DNA of 64,000 nt, taken from positions 496,001-560,000 of the forward strand of contig CBDEUV010000002.1 of NCBI GenBank assembly GCA_965243385.1. The letters run 5' to 3'. The notes beneath the pieces are model-generated. The model saw only the letters and a list, made by a program, of their open reading frames with translations. It did no database searches and was not told the origin of the DNA. This DNA is from JANSYA01 sp965243385 (lineage in GTDB: Bacteria > Spirochaetota > Leptospiria > Leptospirales > Leptonemataceae). The stretch's first letter is position 1. Every line of letters begins with the position of its first letter. Made by a program: the position numbers and the translations under genes. This document shows, piece by piece, positions 16,112 through 23,743 of this stretch.

Positions 16112-17240
16112 CGTCGGCGAATCCCGCGGCGACAAGCGCGTCGCAAACTTTCGCGGAACGAGCGCCGCTCTTACAATGCACGACGACCGACCCGGAAGCT
16201 TCCAGCTCATGCAGACGGGTTTCGACATCGTTCATGGGAATGTGCAGGGCCTGGGGAATGAGAGCCGTTTCGCGTTCATGGTCCTCGCGAACATCCAGCA
16301 GAGTCGGCGGATTCGGTCCGGCCAGCATATCGATCAGATCCGGCGCGCTGATTTCTTTATAGGCCCGCTTTGCATTCTCAGGCGGCAGGCCGCAAAACTG
16401 CTGGTAGTCCTGCAAATCCGTCACCACCGGCGCGTCTCCGCATACCGCGCAGTGCGCGTCGCGTTTGATCTTCAGCTCGCGAAAGCTCATCGACAGCGCG
16501 TCGAACAACAGATAACGACCGCTCAGAATATCTTCTCGCGGCAGACCGAGGATCAGCTTGATGGCTTCGGTCGCCTGGATCGAGCCGATGATGGAAGGCA
16601 ATACGCCAAAGACCCCGCCTTCGGAGCACGACGGAGCGAGATGCGGCGGCGGCGGTTCCGGATAGAGACAGCGATAGCAGGGGCCACCTTCGTGATTAAA
16701 GACCGCCGCCTGGCCTTCGAATTGATAGATGCTTCCGTAACAAAAGGCTTTGCCCAGCAGTACGCAGGCGTCGTTCACGAGGTAACGAGTGGGGAAATTA
16801 TCCGTGCCGTCGACGACCAGGTCGAAATCCTTTATGATTTCCAGAGCATTCGCGGAACTCAGGCGCTGTTTCATCTTAATAATTTCCGTGTGCGGGTTCA
16901 GCTGTTTCAGACGGGCTTCCGCTTTGTCCACTTTCGAAGAGCCGACGTCCGAAACGCCGTACAACACCTGTCGCTGCAAATTGGATTCGTCCACCACGTC
17001 CGAATCCACCAGTCCCAGAGTGCCGACCCCCGCCGCGGCCAGATAAAGCGAGACCGGAGAGCCCAGACCGCCCGCGCCGATAACCAGAACCCGCGCGGCT
17101 TTCAGCTTCTGCTGGCCGGCCAGACCCACGTTGGGCAGAATAATATGCCGGTCGTAGCGGCTGATTTCCGCCGGCTCCAGTTCGGCCAGACGGTCATCCG
17201 CGACGAGAGGCCGCTTTCTTAATTGTGATTCCGCGATCAT
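16056..17240 (-). CDS. moeZ: MoeZ/MoeB-type sulfur-carrier adenylyltransferase with rhodanese domain
   Basis: A 394-residue fusion. The N-terminal E1-like (ThiF/MoeB) domain has the nucleotide loop G-A-G-G-L-G-S (residues 55-61), zinc cysteines C-Y-R-C (188-191) and C-A-V-C (264-267), and a conserved Cys205 in S-C-S-E-G-G. The C-terminal rhodanese domain (about 295-390) has the active loop H-C-K-S-G-A-R-S with Cys356. Such enzymes adenylate the C-terminal Gly-Gly of ThiS/MoaD-like proteins and convert it to a thiocarboxylate. The start has a strong GGAGGAG site. A Gly-Gly-ending carrier is encoded 1.4 kb away in the divergent operon, an obvious candidate substrate. It could also serve general molybdopterin, thiamine or tRNA thiolation. 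Confidence 0.88.
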   Translation of the reverse strand: MIAESQLRKRPLVADDRLAELEPAEISRYDRHIILPNVGLAGQQKLKAARVLVIGAGGLGSPVSLYLAAAGVGTLGLVDSDVVDESNLQRQVLYGVSDVGSSKVDKAEARLKQLNPHTEIIKMKQRLSSANALEIIKDFDLVVDGTDNFPTRYLVNDACVLLGKAFCYGSIYQFEGQAAVFNHEGGPCYRCLYPEPPPPHLAPSCSEGGVFGVLPSIIGSIQATEAIKLILGLPREDILSGRYLLFDALSMSFRELKIKRDAHCAVCGDAPVVTDLQDYQQFCGLPPENAKRAYKEISAPDLIDMLAGPNPPTLLDVREDHERETALIPQALHIPMNDVETRLHELEASGSVVVHCKSGARSAKVCDALVAAGFADVTNLKGGIQAFQAQSPAG

Positions 17241-17338
17241 TAGATTCTCCTCCGCGCCTGTTTATCAGAGGCTGCAGGAGTATCGATCGTGAACCGCCCG
17301 CCCGTGTACATAAGAAAAGCGCCCGGCAAGTCCTGATC

Positions 17339-17384
17339 CCGCCAAACTCTACTCTTAAGGGAGTGTTTGGCGGCATTTTGTTTT
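17339..17384 (+). promoter_or_regulatory. leader hairpin upstream of the acyl-CoA-dehydrogenase/halogenase operon
   Basis: A perfect 9-bp inverted repeat, CCGCCAAAC (17339-17347) and GTTTGGCGG (17365-17373), with an inner ACTC/GAGT pairing, followed by a T-rich run (ATTTTGTTTT). It lies 78 bp before the operon's first ATG and downstream of any likely start site in the divergent intergenic region. It may be an attenuator, an operator or an mRNA-stabilising hairpin; the sequence does not decide. Confidence 0.5.
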
Positions 17385-17450
17385 CTGCAAATCGTAGCGG
17401 CTTGTCGGCGAGAACGACGCCGCGACTGATGTCGCCAGCGAGGCGTTCCA

Positions 17451-18611
17451 ATGAATGTACAATTCCACGAATTGAATCAAAGCCGGCCGGAAGATCTCCG
17501 CTCGTGGGTGGAGTCCGTGGCAGGCGATTTCCTGAAAGAGGTTTCCCGATCCGCCAGAGAACGCGATCGCAAATGCGAACCCTTCGATCGCGCGCTGCTC
17601 GCCGCGCCCGCAGCCCGCGAATTGCTGCGGGCTTCCCTGCCCGCGGAAATCGGCGGCGGCGGACTGAACGCCGCGCAGTGGGGACGCGTACTCGAACACG
17701 TGGGGCGGATTTGCGACGACGGATCTTTTGGACTGTGCCTCAGCCTGTTTCCCGCCGTCGCGAATATGATCCACGCGTCCGGCAACGAATACCTCATCGA
17801 TAGCTACGCGCGGGGCCTGGTTTCCGGTAAAACCGTCGCTTCGTTTGCATATACCGAAAACGCCGACGGCCTGGACTTAAAAAGTACTCTTAATAAAGAA
17901 GACGATCAGCTGATCGTTAACGGCGAGAAAGTAATGGTTACCGGCGGCCTGCTGGCGGACGCGTTTATGACATACGTCGTCGACCAGGCAACGGACGAGC
18001 TGTGCGTGGTGATCATCGAAGCGGGCGATCCGGGCGTGCATCTGGAGCCGCTTGAGACCATGGGATTTCGTTCGGCGGGCCTCGCGCGCATCTCCATGCA
18101 GAACGTCCGAATCCCGGCGAATCGCGTTCTTTCGCCGGACGACGGTCTGGCCCACGTTCAGAAATTCTTGAATCCGCGGCGAACCCTGCTCGCGTCCGCG
18201 TCTCTGGGCCGCATGGCGCGCACCATCAGCCTGTGCGTGGATCACTTAAATCGCACGATTCGTCACGGCCAGCCGCTCTCGGCGCTGGGCTCCGTGCAGG
18301 CGAAACTCGGCAGAATGCGCGTCGAATACGAAGCGGCGAAGGCCATCATCTACGCGTCATTAGACGCGATAAGCGAAGCGGAACGGAACGGACGATTCGA
18401 CGATACGCCCTCGATCGCCAAATACAAATGCACGGAATCCATCGTCAACGTGACCCGGTGGGCCTTCGAATTGATGGGCGGCAACGCCTATCTGTGTTCG
18501 AATCCAATCGAGCGTTATGTGCGCGATTGCTTCGGAATGATTCCCGGAGCCGGCGCCCAGGACGTGCTGGAAGTGAACACGGGCGTCCAGACCCTCTTCG
18601 ACTTTATTTGA
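17451..18611 (+). CDS. acyl-CoA dehydrogenase-like flavoprotein
   Basis: The 386-residue product has the acyl-CoA dehydrogenase fold signatures: the F-A-Y-T-E segment before the beta domain, G-E-K-V-M-V-T-G-G, the helical C-terminal half with A-S-L-G-R-M-A-R, and E-L-M-G-G-N-A-Y near the end. ACADs oxidise acyl thioesters using FAD. By eye, the position of the classical catalytic Glu (medium-chain type, near the C-terminus) is Ala in I-P-G-A-G-A-Q-D, and the alternative helix-G Glu of the isovaleryl type reads Arg in L-N-P-R-R-T-L. Either the base is elsewhere or the reaction differs. It is the first gene of a four-gene operon ending in a halogenase; GAGG lies 7 nt before the ATG. Confidence 0.8.
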   Translation: MNVQFHELNQSRPEDLRSWVESVAGDFLKEVSRSARERDRKCEPFDRALLAAPAARELLRASLPAEIGGGGLNAAQWGRVLEHVGRICDDGSFGLCLSLFPAVANMIHASGNEYLIDSYARGLVSGKTVASFAYTENADGLDLKSTLNKEDDQLIVNGEKVMVTGGLLADAFMTYVVDQATDELCVVIIEAGDPGVHLEPLETMGFRSAGLARISMQNVRIPANRVLSPDDGLAHVQKFLNPRRTLLASASLGRMARTISLCVDHLNRTIRHGQPLSALGSVQAKLGRMRVEYEAAKAIIYASLDAISEAERNGRFDDTPSIAKYKCTESIVNVTRWAFELMGGNAYLCSNPIERYVRDCFGMIPGAGAQDVLEVNTGVQTLFDFI

Positions 18612-18658
18612 ACAGAAACAGCGATTAAATTTCCATCAGATTTAAGGAGCGAAAGAAG

Positions 18659-18925
18659 ATGAATATTACTGTAACCGGCACACTGCAGCGCTTTACGAAT
18701 TACCAGCGCAATCATCAGACCGAGGCGGAGAACGTAGAACGGGGTCTTGAGATTCTCACGGAAACATATCCGGATCTCAAAAAGATTCTCTTCGAAGCGG
18801 ACGGTTCCCTGCGCCAGATTCACAGACTCTTTCTGAACGGCGAACAAATCCAGCCGGATTCCATGCAAACCCGGGTGGGGCCGAACGATAAGCTGGATAT
18901 CATTACTGCGATCGCCGGAGGTTGA
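18659..18925 (+). CDS. ThiS/MoaD-like ubiquitin-fold sulfur carrier
   Basis: The 88-residue product has the small beta-grasp layout of ThiS/MoaD: an opening strand (M-N-I-T-V-T-G), a central helix, a late F-L-N-G-E-Q strand, the D-K-L-D-I-I element and a C-terminal A-I-A-G-G. The terminal Gly-Gly is directly followed by the stop codon, so no protease is needed to expose it. In this family the Gly-Gly is adenylated by an E1-like enzyme and turned into a thiocarboxylate sulfur donor; a MoeZ-like enzyme is encoded just upstream on the other strand. AAGGAG precedes the ATG, and the next gene starts 1 bp after the stop. Its place between flavoenzymes points to a pathway-specific sulfur donor rather than cofactor synthesis. 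Confidence 0.78.
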   Translation: MNITVTGTLQRFTNYQRNHQTEAENVERGLEILTETYPDLKKILFEADGSLRQIHRLFLNGEQIQPDSMQTRVGPNDKLDIITAIAGG

Positions 18926-18926
18926 T

Positions 18927-19811
18927 ATGCGAAGTTCATTCAAGGTACTGCACGACACGAGCCTCTTCGACTCGCACCAGATGCAACCCCGCGCGATATT
19001 GCAGATCGGTATGCGCAGCTGGGCCAGCACGATCAAAGCGCACCTGAAGAGTTTTCCGAAACTCTTAACCGAGGACCATTTCGGCGTCGCGGTGCTCGGC
19101 GCCCGCATTCGTTATCTCGAGCCGCACAATTTTTTTACCGGCGACGAGTTCCAGGTATCAGCGCAAACAGAGCTGGTAAACAAACGCACGGTGATCTGGG
19201 GACAGGCGTTTTTGAATAACGGGCGCCACGATTTCGCTTCGCTGGAATTGATCGTCTGTCCGCTCCGACTGGAAGACGGTCAGTGGGCCGCGTCGCCCGA
19301 ACCCGTCGGGCCGCCCGTGCTCGACTATTTTCCGCCGGACGGAGTCACGAAGCGAATCGTCAGCTGGCGCTTAAAACCGCAGCTGGCCGGTTTAGGCAAA
19401 TGCGATTTAGTCAAAACCACGACGGTCCAGCATCGGATCTACCGTCACGACTGCGAGGCGGCGGATCAGTGGTCGTACATCGAAGCAGGCGCTTTCGCGG
19501 CGTCCGCACGCGAAAAGCTGCTGCTGGAACTGGGCGACGAAGCCGACGAATATCCGGAGCTTCGCACGCTGTTGAACCGACCGATCGCGAAAATCGATCT
19601 GCAGTTTTTTCGCCCGCTGTACCTGTACGACGATTTTACAATCGAAACGGAACTGCGTCGCGGCCCGCAAGAGATCACCTTCATTCATCGTTTTCGTTCG
19701 CAGATGGGCGGCGAACACGAACACGCCGTGGTTATCGAAGCGTTTGAAAACCCGGTTCCCGCCACCGGAGTACAGGCGAAGCTCGCAGGCGCGGAGGCTG
19801 CAATCAGATGA
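18927..19811 (+). CDS. double hot-dog (thioesterase/dehydratase-like) protein
   Basis: A 294-residue protein with two similar halves. Each has a strand pattern typical of hot-dog domains: residues about 50-115 (R-I-R-Y-L-E-P-H-N-F-F-T-G-D-E-F) and about 220-275 (L-Q-F-F-R-P-L-Y-L-Y-D-D-F-T-I-E-T). Hot-dog proteins bind acyl thioesters and act as thioesterases or dehydratases. The catalytic residue is not clear; Glu and His in the first half are candidates. The gene starts 1 bp after the sulfur carrier and overlaps the halogenase start by 4 bp (ATGA), so expression is tightly coupled. It may release or hold the acyl intermediate of the pathway, or act on a thiocarboxylate product; this is inference. 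Confidence 0.65.
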   Translation: MRSSFKVLHDTSLFDSHQMQPRAILQIGMRSWASTIKAHLKSFPKLLTEDHFGVAVLGARIRYLEPHNFFTGDEFQVSAQTELVNKRTVIWGQAFLNNGRHDFASLELIVCPLRLEDGQWAASPEPVGPPVLDYFPPDGVTKRIVSWRLKPQLAGLGKCDLVKTTTVQHRIYRHDCEAADQWSYIEAGAFAASAREKLLLELGDEADEYPELRTLLNRPIAKIDLQFFRPLYLYDDFTIETELRRGPQEITFIHRFRSQMGGEHEHAVVIEAFENPVPATGVQAKLAGAEAAIR

Positions 19812-21430
19812 CTCGAGAAACAGACGTAATCGTACTCGGCTCCGGCCTGGCCGGCAGCGTTCTGGCGATGGTACTGGCGAAGCAGGGACATTCCGTTTGC
19901 ATGATCGAACGAGGCGCCCATCCGCGTTTCGCCCTGGGGGAAGCCATGCAGCCCCAGAGCACGATCTGGCTGTACATGCTCGGAGAACGTTATAGTATTC
20001 CGGAGCTGGTGGATCTATCCAACCCGCCCCGCTCCCGGCACGCCTTCGCGAAAAGCTGTGGAATCAAACGATCTTTCGGCTTCGCCTATCATCAGCCCGG
20101 CCAGGAACAGGTCGCCGATCACGGCCGCCAGTTGATCCCGCCGGAACTGCCGGTCATTCGCGAAAGCCATTTCTACCGCGCCGACGTCGATCATTTCCTG
20201 GTGCAAAGCGCGCAGTCCTACGGCGTGGACTACCTGGACAATACGGAGCTCACTGACATTCAGCTCAGCGACGAAGAGGTATCGGTAACACTGGCCGGAC
20301 AGGACACAGTGACGGGAAAATTCTTCGTCGATTGCACCGGGAAAAACTCGCGCCTCGTGGAAATGCTGAATCTCCGCGAAGAGCCGACGCGCTTCAAGAC
20401 CAACTCGCGCACGATCTTCACGCATTTCAAGAATGTCCCCGCCTACGACGAAATCGGGCCGTCGGAAGGTTTATCGCGCAGCCTGCACGAAGGCACGATG
20501 CACCACGTCTTTCACGGCGGCTGGTTCTGGGTGATTCCGTTTAATAACGATTCGCGGCGAGACGGCTCCAACGATCTCTGCAGTGTCGGCGTTACCGTCG
20601 ACGCGAATTTGTATCCGGACACGGGGCTCGCTCCGGAAGAGGAATTTTTTCAATTCGTGAATCGATTCCCCAGCGTGAAACGACATCTGCGCGACGCCGA
20701 ATCGACGCGGCCTTTTATTTCGACCGGGCGTCTGCAGTACTCGGCGAAAAGCGCAGCCGGCAAACGCTGGGCGCTCATGAGCAACGTCTACGGCTTCGTG
20801 GACCCGCTGTTTTCGACGGGCCTGATCAGTTCGCTCGACTTCGTGCACTTTCTCGCGACAGGCCTGGACCACGCCTTAAGAAACGATAGTTTTTCAGAAG
20901 AAAGCTTCGCCGGCCTGAATGAATTAACCAGCGCGCTCGACGCAAACGACGAGTTTATCGCGGATATGTATCGCTCGACGGCGCACCCTGAATTATGGAA
21001 CGCGATGATCATGGTCTGGACGGCGCTGGGTATGATTCAGGATCTGTGGTCTTTCGGATTGGTAGTCAAATATATCACGACCCGCAATCAGGACCTGGTT
21101 CCGCTTTTGCGCGATAGCAGCGCATTTTCGGGGTTTACTGACCACCTGATTCAGAGAGCGCACGAAGTCCTGAACGCGGTCGAACGCGAAGAGACGACGC
21201 CGCAAGCGGGCTCGACGCAGATTTACGAGCTCCTGGGCGAGGCCGAATTTTTGCCGACCGATATCGTACCCCTGCACTCCCGCGAAACTCGCGGCGTCGA
21301 CCTGAGCATCGACAAAATCCTGCGCCTTATCAAATGGGGCAAAAAGCAGGCCCCGGAACCGATGCGGAGCCGCATGTTCGATCTGGAAATGACGCCGATG
21401 GTCGTGGGCATGCTGTCGATGCCGCGGTGA
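19808..21430 (+). CDS. FAD-dependent halogenase
   Basis: The 540-residue product has an N-terminal Rossmann loop G-S-G-L-A-G (11-16), the halogenase signature W-F-W-V-I-P (about 238-243, the W-x-W-x-I-P motif that separates halogenases from monooxygenases), and D-P-L-F-S-T-G-L (about 330-337) near the flavin. Lys82 or Lys87, in A-F-A-K-S-C-G-I-K, lies where flavin halogenases keep the lysine that handles HOCl. Its layout is closer to the PltA/CndH branch (phenol, pyrrole or carrier-bound substrates) than to tryptophan halogenases. It needs a flavin reductase, which is not encoded here. It ends the four-gene operon. A related squalene-epoxidase-like flavin monooxygenase is the alternative, made less likely by the motif. 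Confidence 0.8.
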   Translation: MTRETDVIVLGSGLAGSVLAMVLAKQGHSVCMIERGAHPRFALGEAMQPQSTIWLYMLGERYSIPELVDLSNPPRSRHAFAKSCGIKRSFGFAYHQPGQEQVADHGRQLIPPELPVIRESHFYRADVDHFLVQSAQSYGVDYLDNTELTDIQLSDEEVSVTLAGQDTVTGKFFVDCTGKNSRLVEMLNLREEPTRFKTNSRTIFTHFKNVPAYDEIGPSEGLSRSLHEGTMHHVFHGGWFWVIPFNNDSRRDGSNDLCSVGVTVDANLYPDTGLAPEEEFFQFVNRFPSVKRHLRDAESTRPFISTGRLQYSAKSAAGKRWALMSNVYGFVDPLFSTGLISSLDFVHFLATGLDHALRNDSFSEESFAGLNELTSALDANDEFIADMYRSTAHPELWNAMIMVWTALGMIQDLWSFGLVVKYITTRNQDLVPLLRDSSAFSGFTDHLIQRAHEVLNAVEREETTPQAGSTQIYELLGEAEFLPTDIVPLHSRETRGVDLSIDKILRLIKWGKKQAPEPMRSRMFDLEMTPMVVGMLSMPR

Positions 21431-21510
21431 CATTCGCCGGGCTGCGCTCGATCGCCTTTGGCATCGGGCTTCAGAATTATCAAGCATGCTTCGCCACGAT
21501 CAGCTGCGCG

Positions 21511-21888
21511 CTATTTTCGGGTATAGAATTCCGAATCCTGAACGAATTGATTGAATACGTTACGCATATTGCGATCCAGAGACTCATCCGGACCAGGAAA
21601 AACACTCCCATAAAAGGGAGGCCCGCCAGTCTCGCGGACTGTGTTGGCGCGATAAACCTTCTCGGCGCCATCCCAGCGAGTAACGTGCATTTCAAAGCCA
21701 GACAGCTTACGAAAAAAGGTTTCGCGTAAGCGACCTGGAGCGTCTCGCTCGCGATCAAACTGATCGCGCCAGGCATTGTAATACTTAAGACCCGGCGAAT
21801 AATTCGCTCGCGATGAATACAGTCTTCGCTTTCGCACGCGACGCGCAGCCTCATGCCACGTGACCAGATCCGCGATTCCATCCGACAT
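21511..21888 (-). CDS. hypothetical protein, about 125 residues
   Basis: This minus-strand frame has normal coding character (few rare codons, mixed hydrophobic and charged residues, W-H-E-A-A-R, F-R-K-L-S-G-F-E-M-H-V and G-G-P-P-F-Y-G), whereas the frames overlapping it do not. The start is ATG 21888 or the adjacent GTG 21891. A TGATATAAA extended -10-like element lies just upstream, implying a very short leader. It is basic, lacks a signal peptide and ends 80 bp from the convergent halogenase gene. I do not recognise a family. It could be the C-terminal portion of a formerly longer gene. Confidence 0.4.
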   Translation of the reverse strand: MSDGIADLVTWHEAARRVRKRRLYSSRANYSPGLKYYNAWRDQFDRERDAPGRLRETFFRKLSGFEMHVTRWDGAEKVYRANTVRETGGPPFYGSVFPGPDESLDRNMRNVFNQFVQDSEFYTRK

Positions 21889-22003
21889 CACTCTCGCTCT
21901 GTTTTATATCATATTTTTAGCAAACAAATCTCTTGTGCGAAGCACCTTCCGGATCTGTTTCTCGGAAGCGAACCCGGAATGCCCCGGGTGGGAGAGGTAC
22001 TCT

Positions 22004-23008
22004 ATGAATTCATCAACAAGATTCTATGGCCTGCACCGCACGCTCGCCCCCGCGGCGATCGTATGGTTTTGCTCCAGTCTTGTACTCTGCGCGCCGGCGA
22101 AGACCGAGCAAATGAAACAGGCGAATCTCACCTTCGGAACAATTCCGAAAGCGATGCCCGGATCCGAAGGCGATTCGCGAGAGTTAATCAGCCTGGGCGA
22201 GAAACTGTATCATGAAACCGCGCTCTCCGCGAACGGAACTCAATCCTGCAATAGTTGCCACGATCTAAAAGCCGGTGGAGTCGACAATCAGGCCGTTTCC
22301 GCGGGAGTCTTCGGCGAAACGGGCGAACGCAATTCGCCGACCGTCCTGAACGCGGGGTTTCACCTCGCGCAATTCTGGGACGGCCGGGCGAAAGACCTGC
22401 AGGAACAGGCGGCCGGGCCGATCTTAAATCCAATCGAAATGGCCATGGCCAGCGAAGCGGACGCGGTTAAGAATATTCAAGCGATCCCCGAGTACGGGAA
22501 ATTGTTCGCGGCTGCCTTCCCCGATGCGGAGCAGCCGATTTCGTACGAAACGATTACCCAGGCGATCGCCGCGTTCGAGCGAACACTGACTACAAGCGAT
22601 CGATTCGACGACTTTCAAAACGGCGACGATCAGGCTCTGACCGCCAGCGAAAAAGCAGGGCTCGACGCGTTTGCCAGCGTCGGATGCACGGCCTGTCACA
22701 GCGGCCCTCTGCTCGGCGGCCATATGTATCAAAAATCGGGTCTGCTGGAGCCTTATCGGAACCGGAAAGACACCGGGCGCTTCCAGGTGACAGGCGAAGA
22801 TAGCGATCGTTATGTATTCAAAGTTCCTTCGTTGCGAAACATTGAACTCACTGCGCCGTACTTTCACGACGGCGGAGTCGCGACTCTTGAGGAAGCGATC
22901 GACGAGATGGCCCGTATCCAGCTCGGCAAAACACTGAGCGACGAAGAGCGAACCGCGATTCTGGATTTTCTACGCGCTCTGACGGACGAATCGCGACGGC
23001 CGGGGTGA
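22004..23008 (+). CDS. MauG/cytochrome c peroxidase family dihaem protein
   Basis: I start at the ATG at 22004, preceded by AGAGG 6 nt upstream; the open frame to 21860 adds a segment with no role. The 334-residue product has a signal peptide (residues about 1-30) and two haem c sites, C-N-S-C-H (about residue 82) and C-T-A-C-H (about 228), arranged as in bacterial cytochrome c peroxidases. P-Y-F-H-D-G near the C-terminus is also typical. It should act in the periplasm, reducing peroxide with electrons from a cytochrome c or, like MauG, oxidising a protein or small molecule. Its position after the halogenase cluster may be coincidental because a convergent gene lies between them. Confidence 0.87.
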   Translation: MNSSTRFYGLHRTLAPAAIVWFCSSLVLCAPAKTEQMKQANLTFGTIPKAMPGSEGDSRELISLGEKLYHETALSANGTQSCNSCHDLKAGGVDNQAVSAGVFGETGERNSPTVLNAGFHLAQFWDGRAKDLQEQAAGPILNPIEMAMASEADAVKNIQAIPEYGKLFAAAFPDAEQPISYETITQAIAAFERTLTTSDRFDDFQNGDDQALTASEKAGLDAFASVGCTACHSGPLLGGHMYQKSGLLEPYRNRKDTGRFQVTGEDSDRYVFKVPSLRNIELTAPYFHDGGVATLEEAIDEMARIQLGKTLSDEERTAILDFLRALTDESRRPG

Positions 23009-23026
23009 AGCCTGGTGTTTTTTGTA

Positions 23027-23114
23027 GTTTGACGCCCGAGAGAATAAATAACCGTTACCTATTTATAAATTTTCTCCATAAACGATATCGAGATTGATTT
23101 TCTTTGCGTCAAAC
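23027..23114. repeat. spaced inverted repeat before the small HTH gene
   Basis: GTTTGACGC (23027-23035) and its exact complement GCGTCAAAC (23106-23114) flank about 70 bp of AT-rich DNA containing possible promoter elements. The spacing is long for a simple operator, so looping by a regulator or a large stem in RNA are both possible. Confidence 0.4.
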
Positions 23115-23178
23115 CGAGCGAGGGTCAGAGCACGGAATCGCCGGCGACTGGACCGTCAGGAGAAATTCTTTCGTTCCA

Positions 23179-23451
23179 ATGCAAACCCTGTATCTCCAGC
23201 AAATTCGCCGGCGACTCGCCGTCCGCCTCAGAAATCGAAGGATCGCCGAAGGCTTTCGCACGAACCAGGAGCTGGCCGATGCGATCTACGCCGACCAGCG
23301 CATTCGGATCGATCCGGACCTTCTCGTATCGATCGAGAGATGTCTGATCGACTGTCCGATTTCCACGCTCTGGGTCATGGCCGAATTCTACCGCGTTTCA
23401 ATAAACCAGCGCATCGCCATGCAGTATGAAGCCTTTATGGGGCTGAATTGA
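23179..23451 (+). CDS. small HTH-like (XRE-type) regulator
   Basis: From the ATG at 23179 the product has 90 residues: a basic helix (R-R-R-L-A-V-R-L-R-N-R-R), then T-N-Q-E-L-A-D-A-I-Y and D-P-D-L-L-V-S-I-E-R, which resemble the helix-turn-helix of Cro/C1-type regulators, followed by a short helical tail. AGGAG lies about 15 nt upstream, too far to be ideal; the frame stays open to a TTG at 23104. No partner is apparent. A 9-bp inverted repeat brackets its upstream region. Confidence 0.5.
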   Translation: MQTLYLQQIRRRLAVRLRNRRIAEGFRTNQELADAIYADQRIRIDPDLLVSIERCLIDCPISTLWVMAEFYRVSINQRIAMQYEAFMGLN

Positions 23452-23743
23452 TGGGACATGCCAGTAAACACTAACAGGTGACGACTCACTTCACCGGCTC
23501 CGCGCGGGTGCAAACAAAGCCACGATGTGTCTATGGTTCAGCGGGCGAGCTCGCATGCACATTCCGGCGGACCGCATGGCTACATGAATTCGCGCGTCAT
23601 GCGACAATAAACTCCTTACGCAGTCTTCGCCGCACTCGCATCGCCGACTTCCTGTAGAATTTCATCGCTAAGTATTTTTTCTCTTGCGAAATAAAAATAC
23701 GAAGCATAATGGTGCCGGGAATTCTCTCGACCTGGAGAAAGAA

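Noticed and set aside
17281..17400. Possible TPP riboswitch before the sulfur-carrier operon (CCTGATCC near 17332)
   Set aside because: The other conserved TPP elements, such as CTGAGA and the second helix motif, are absent.
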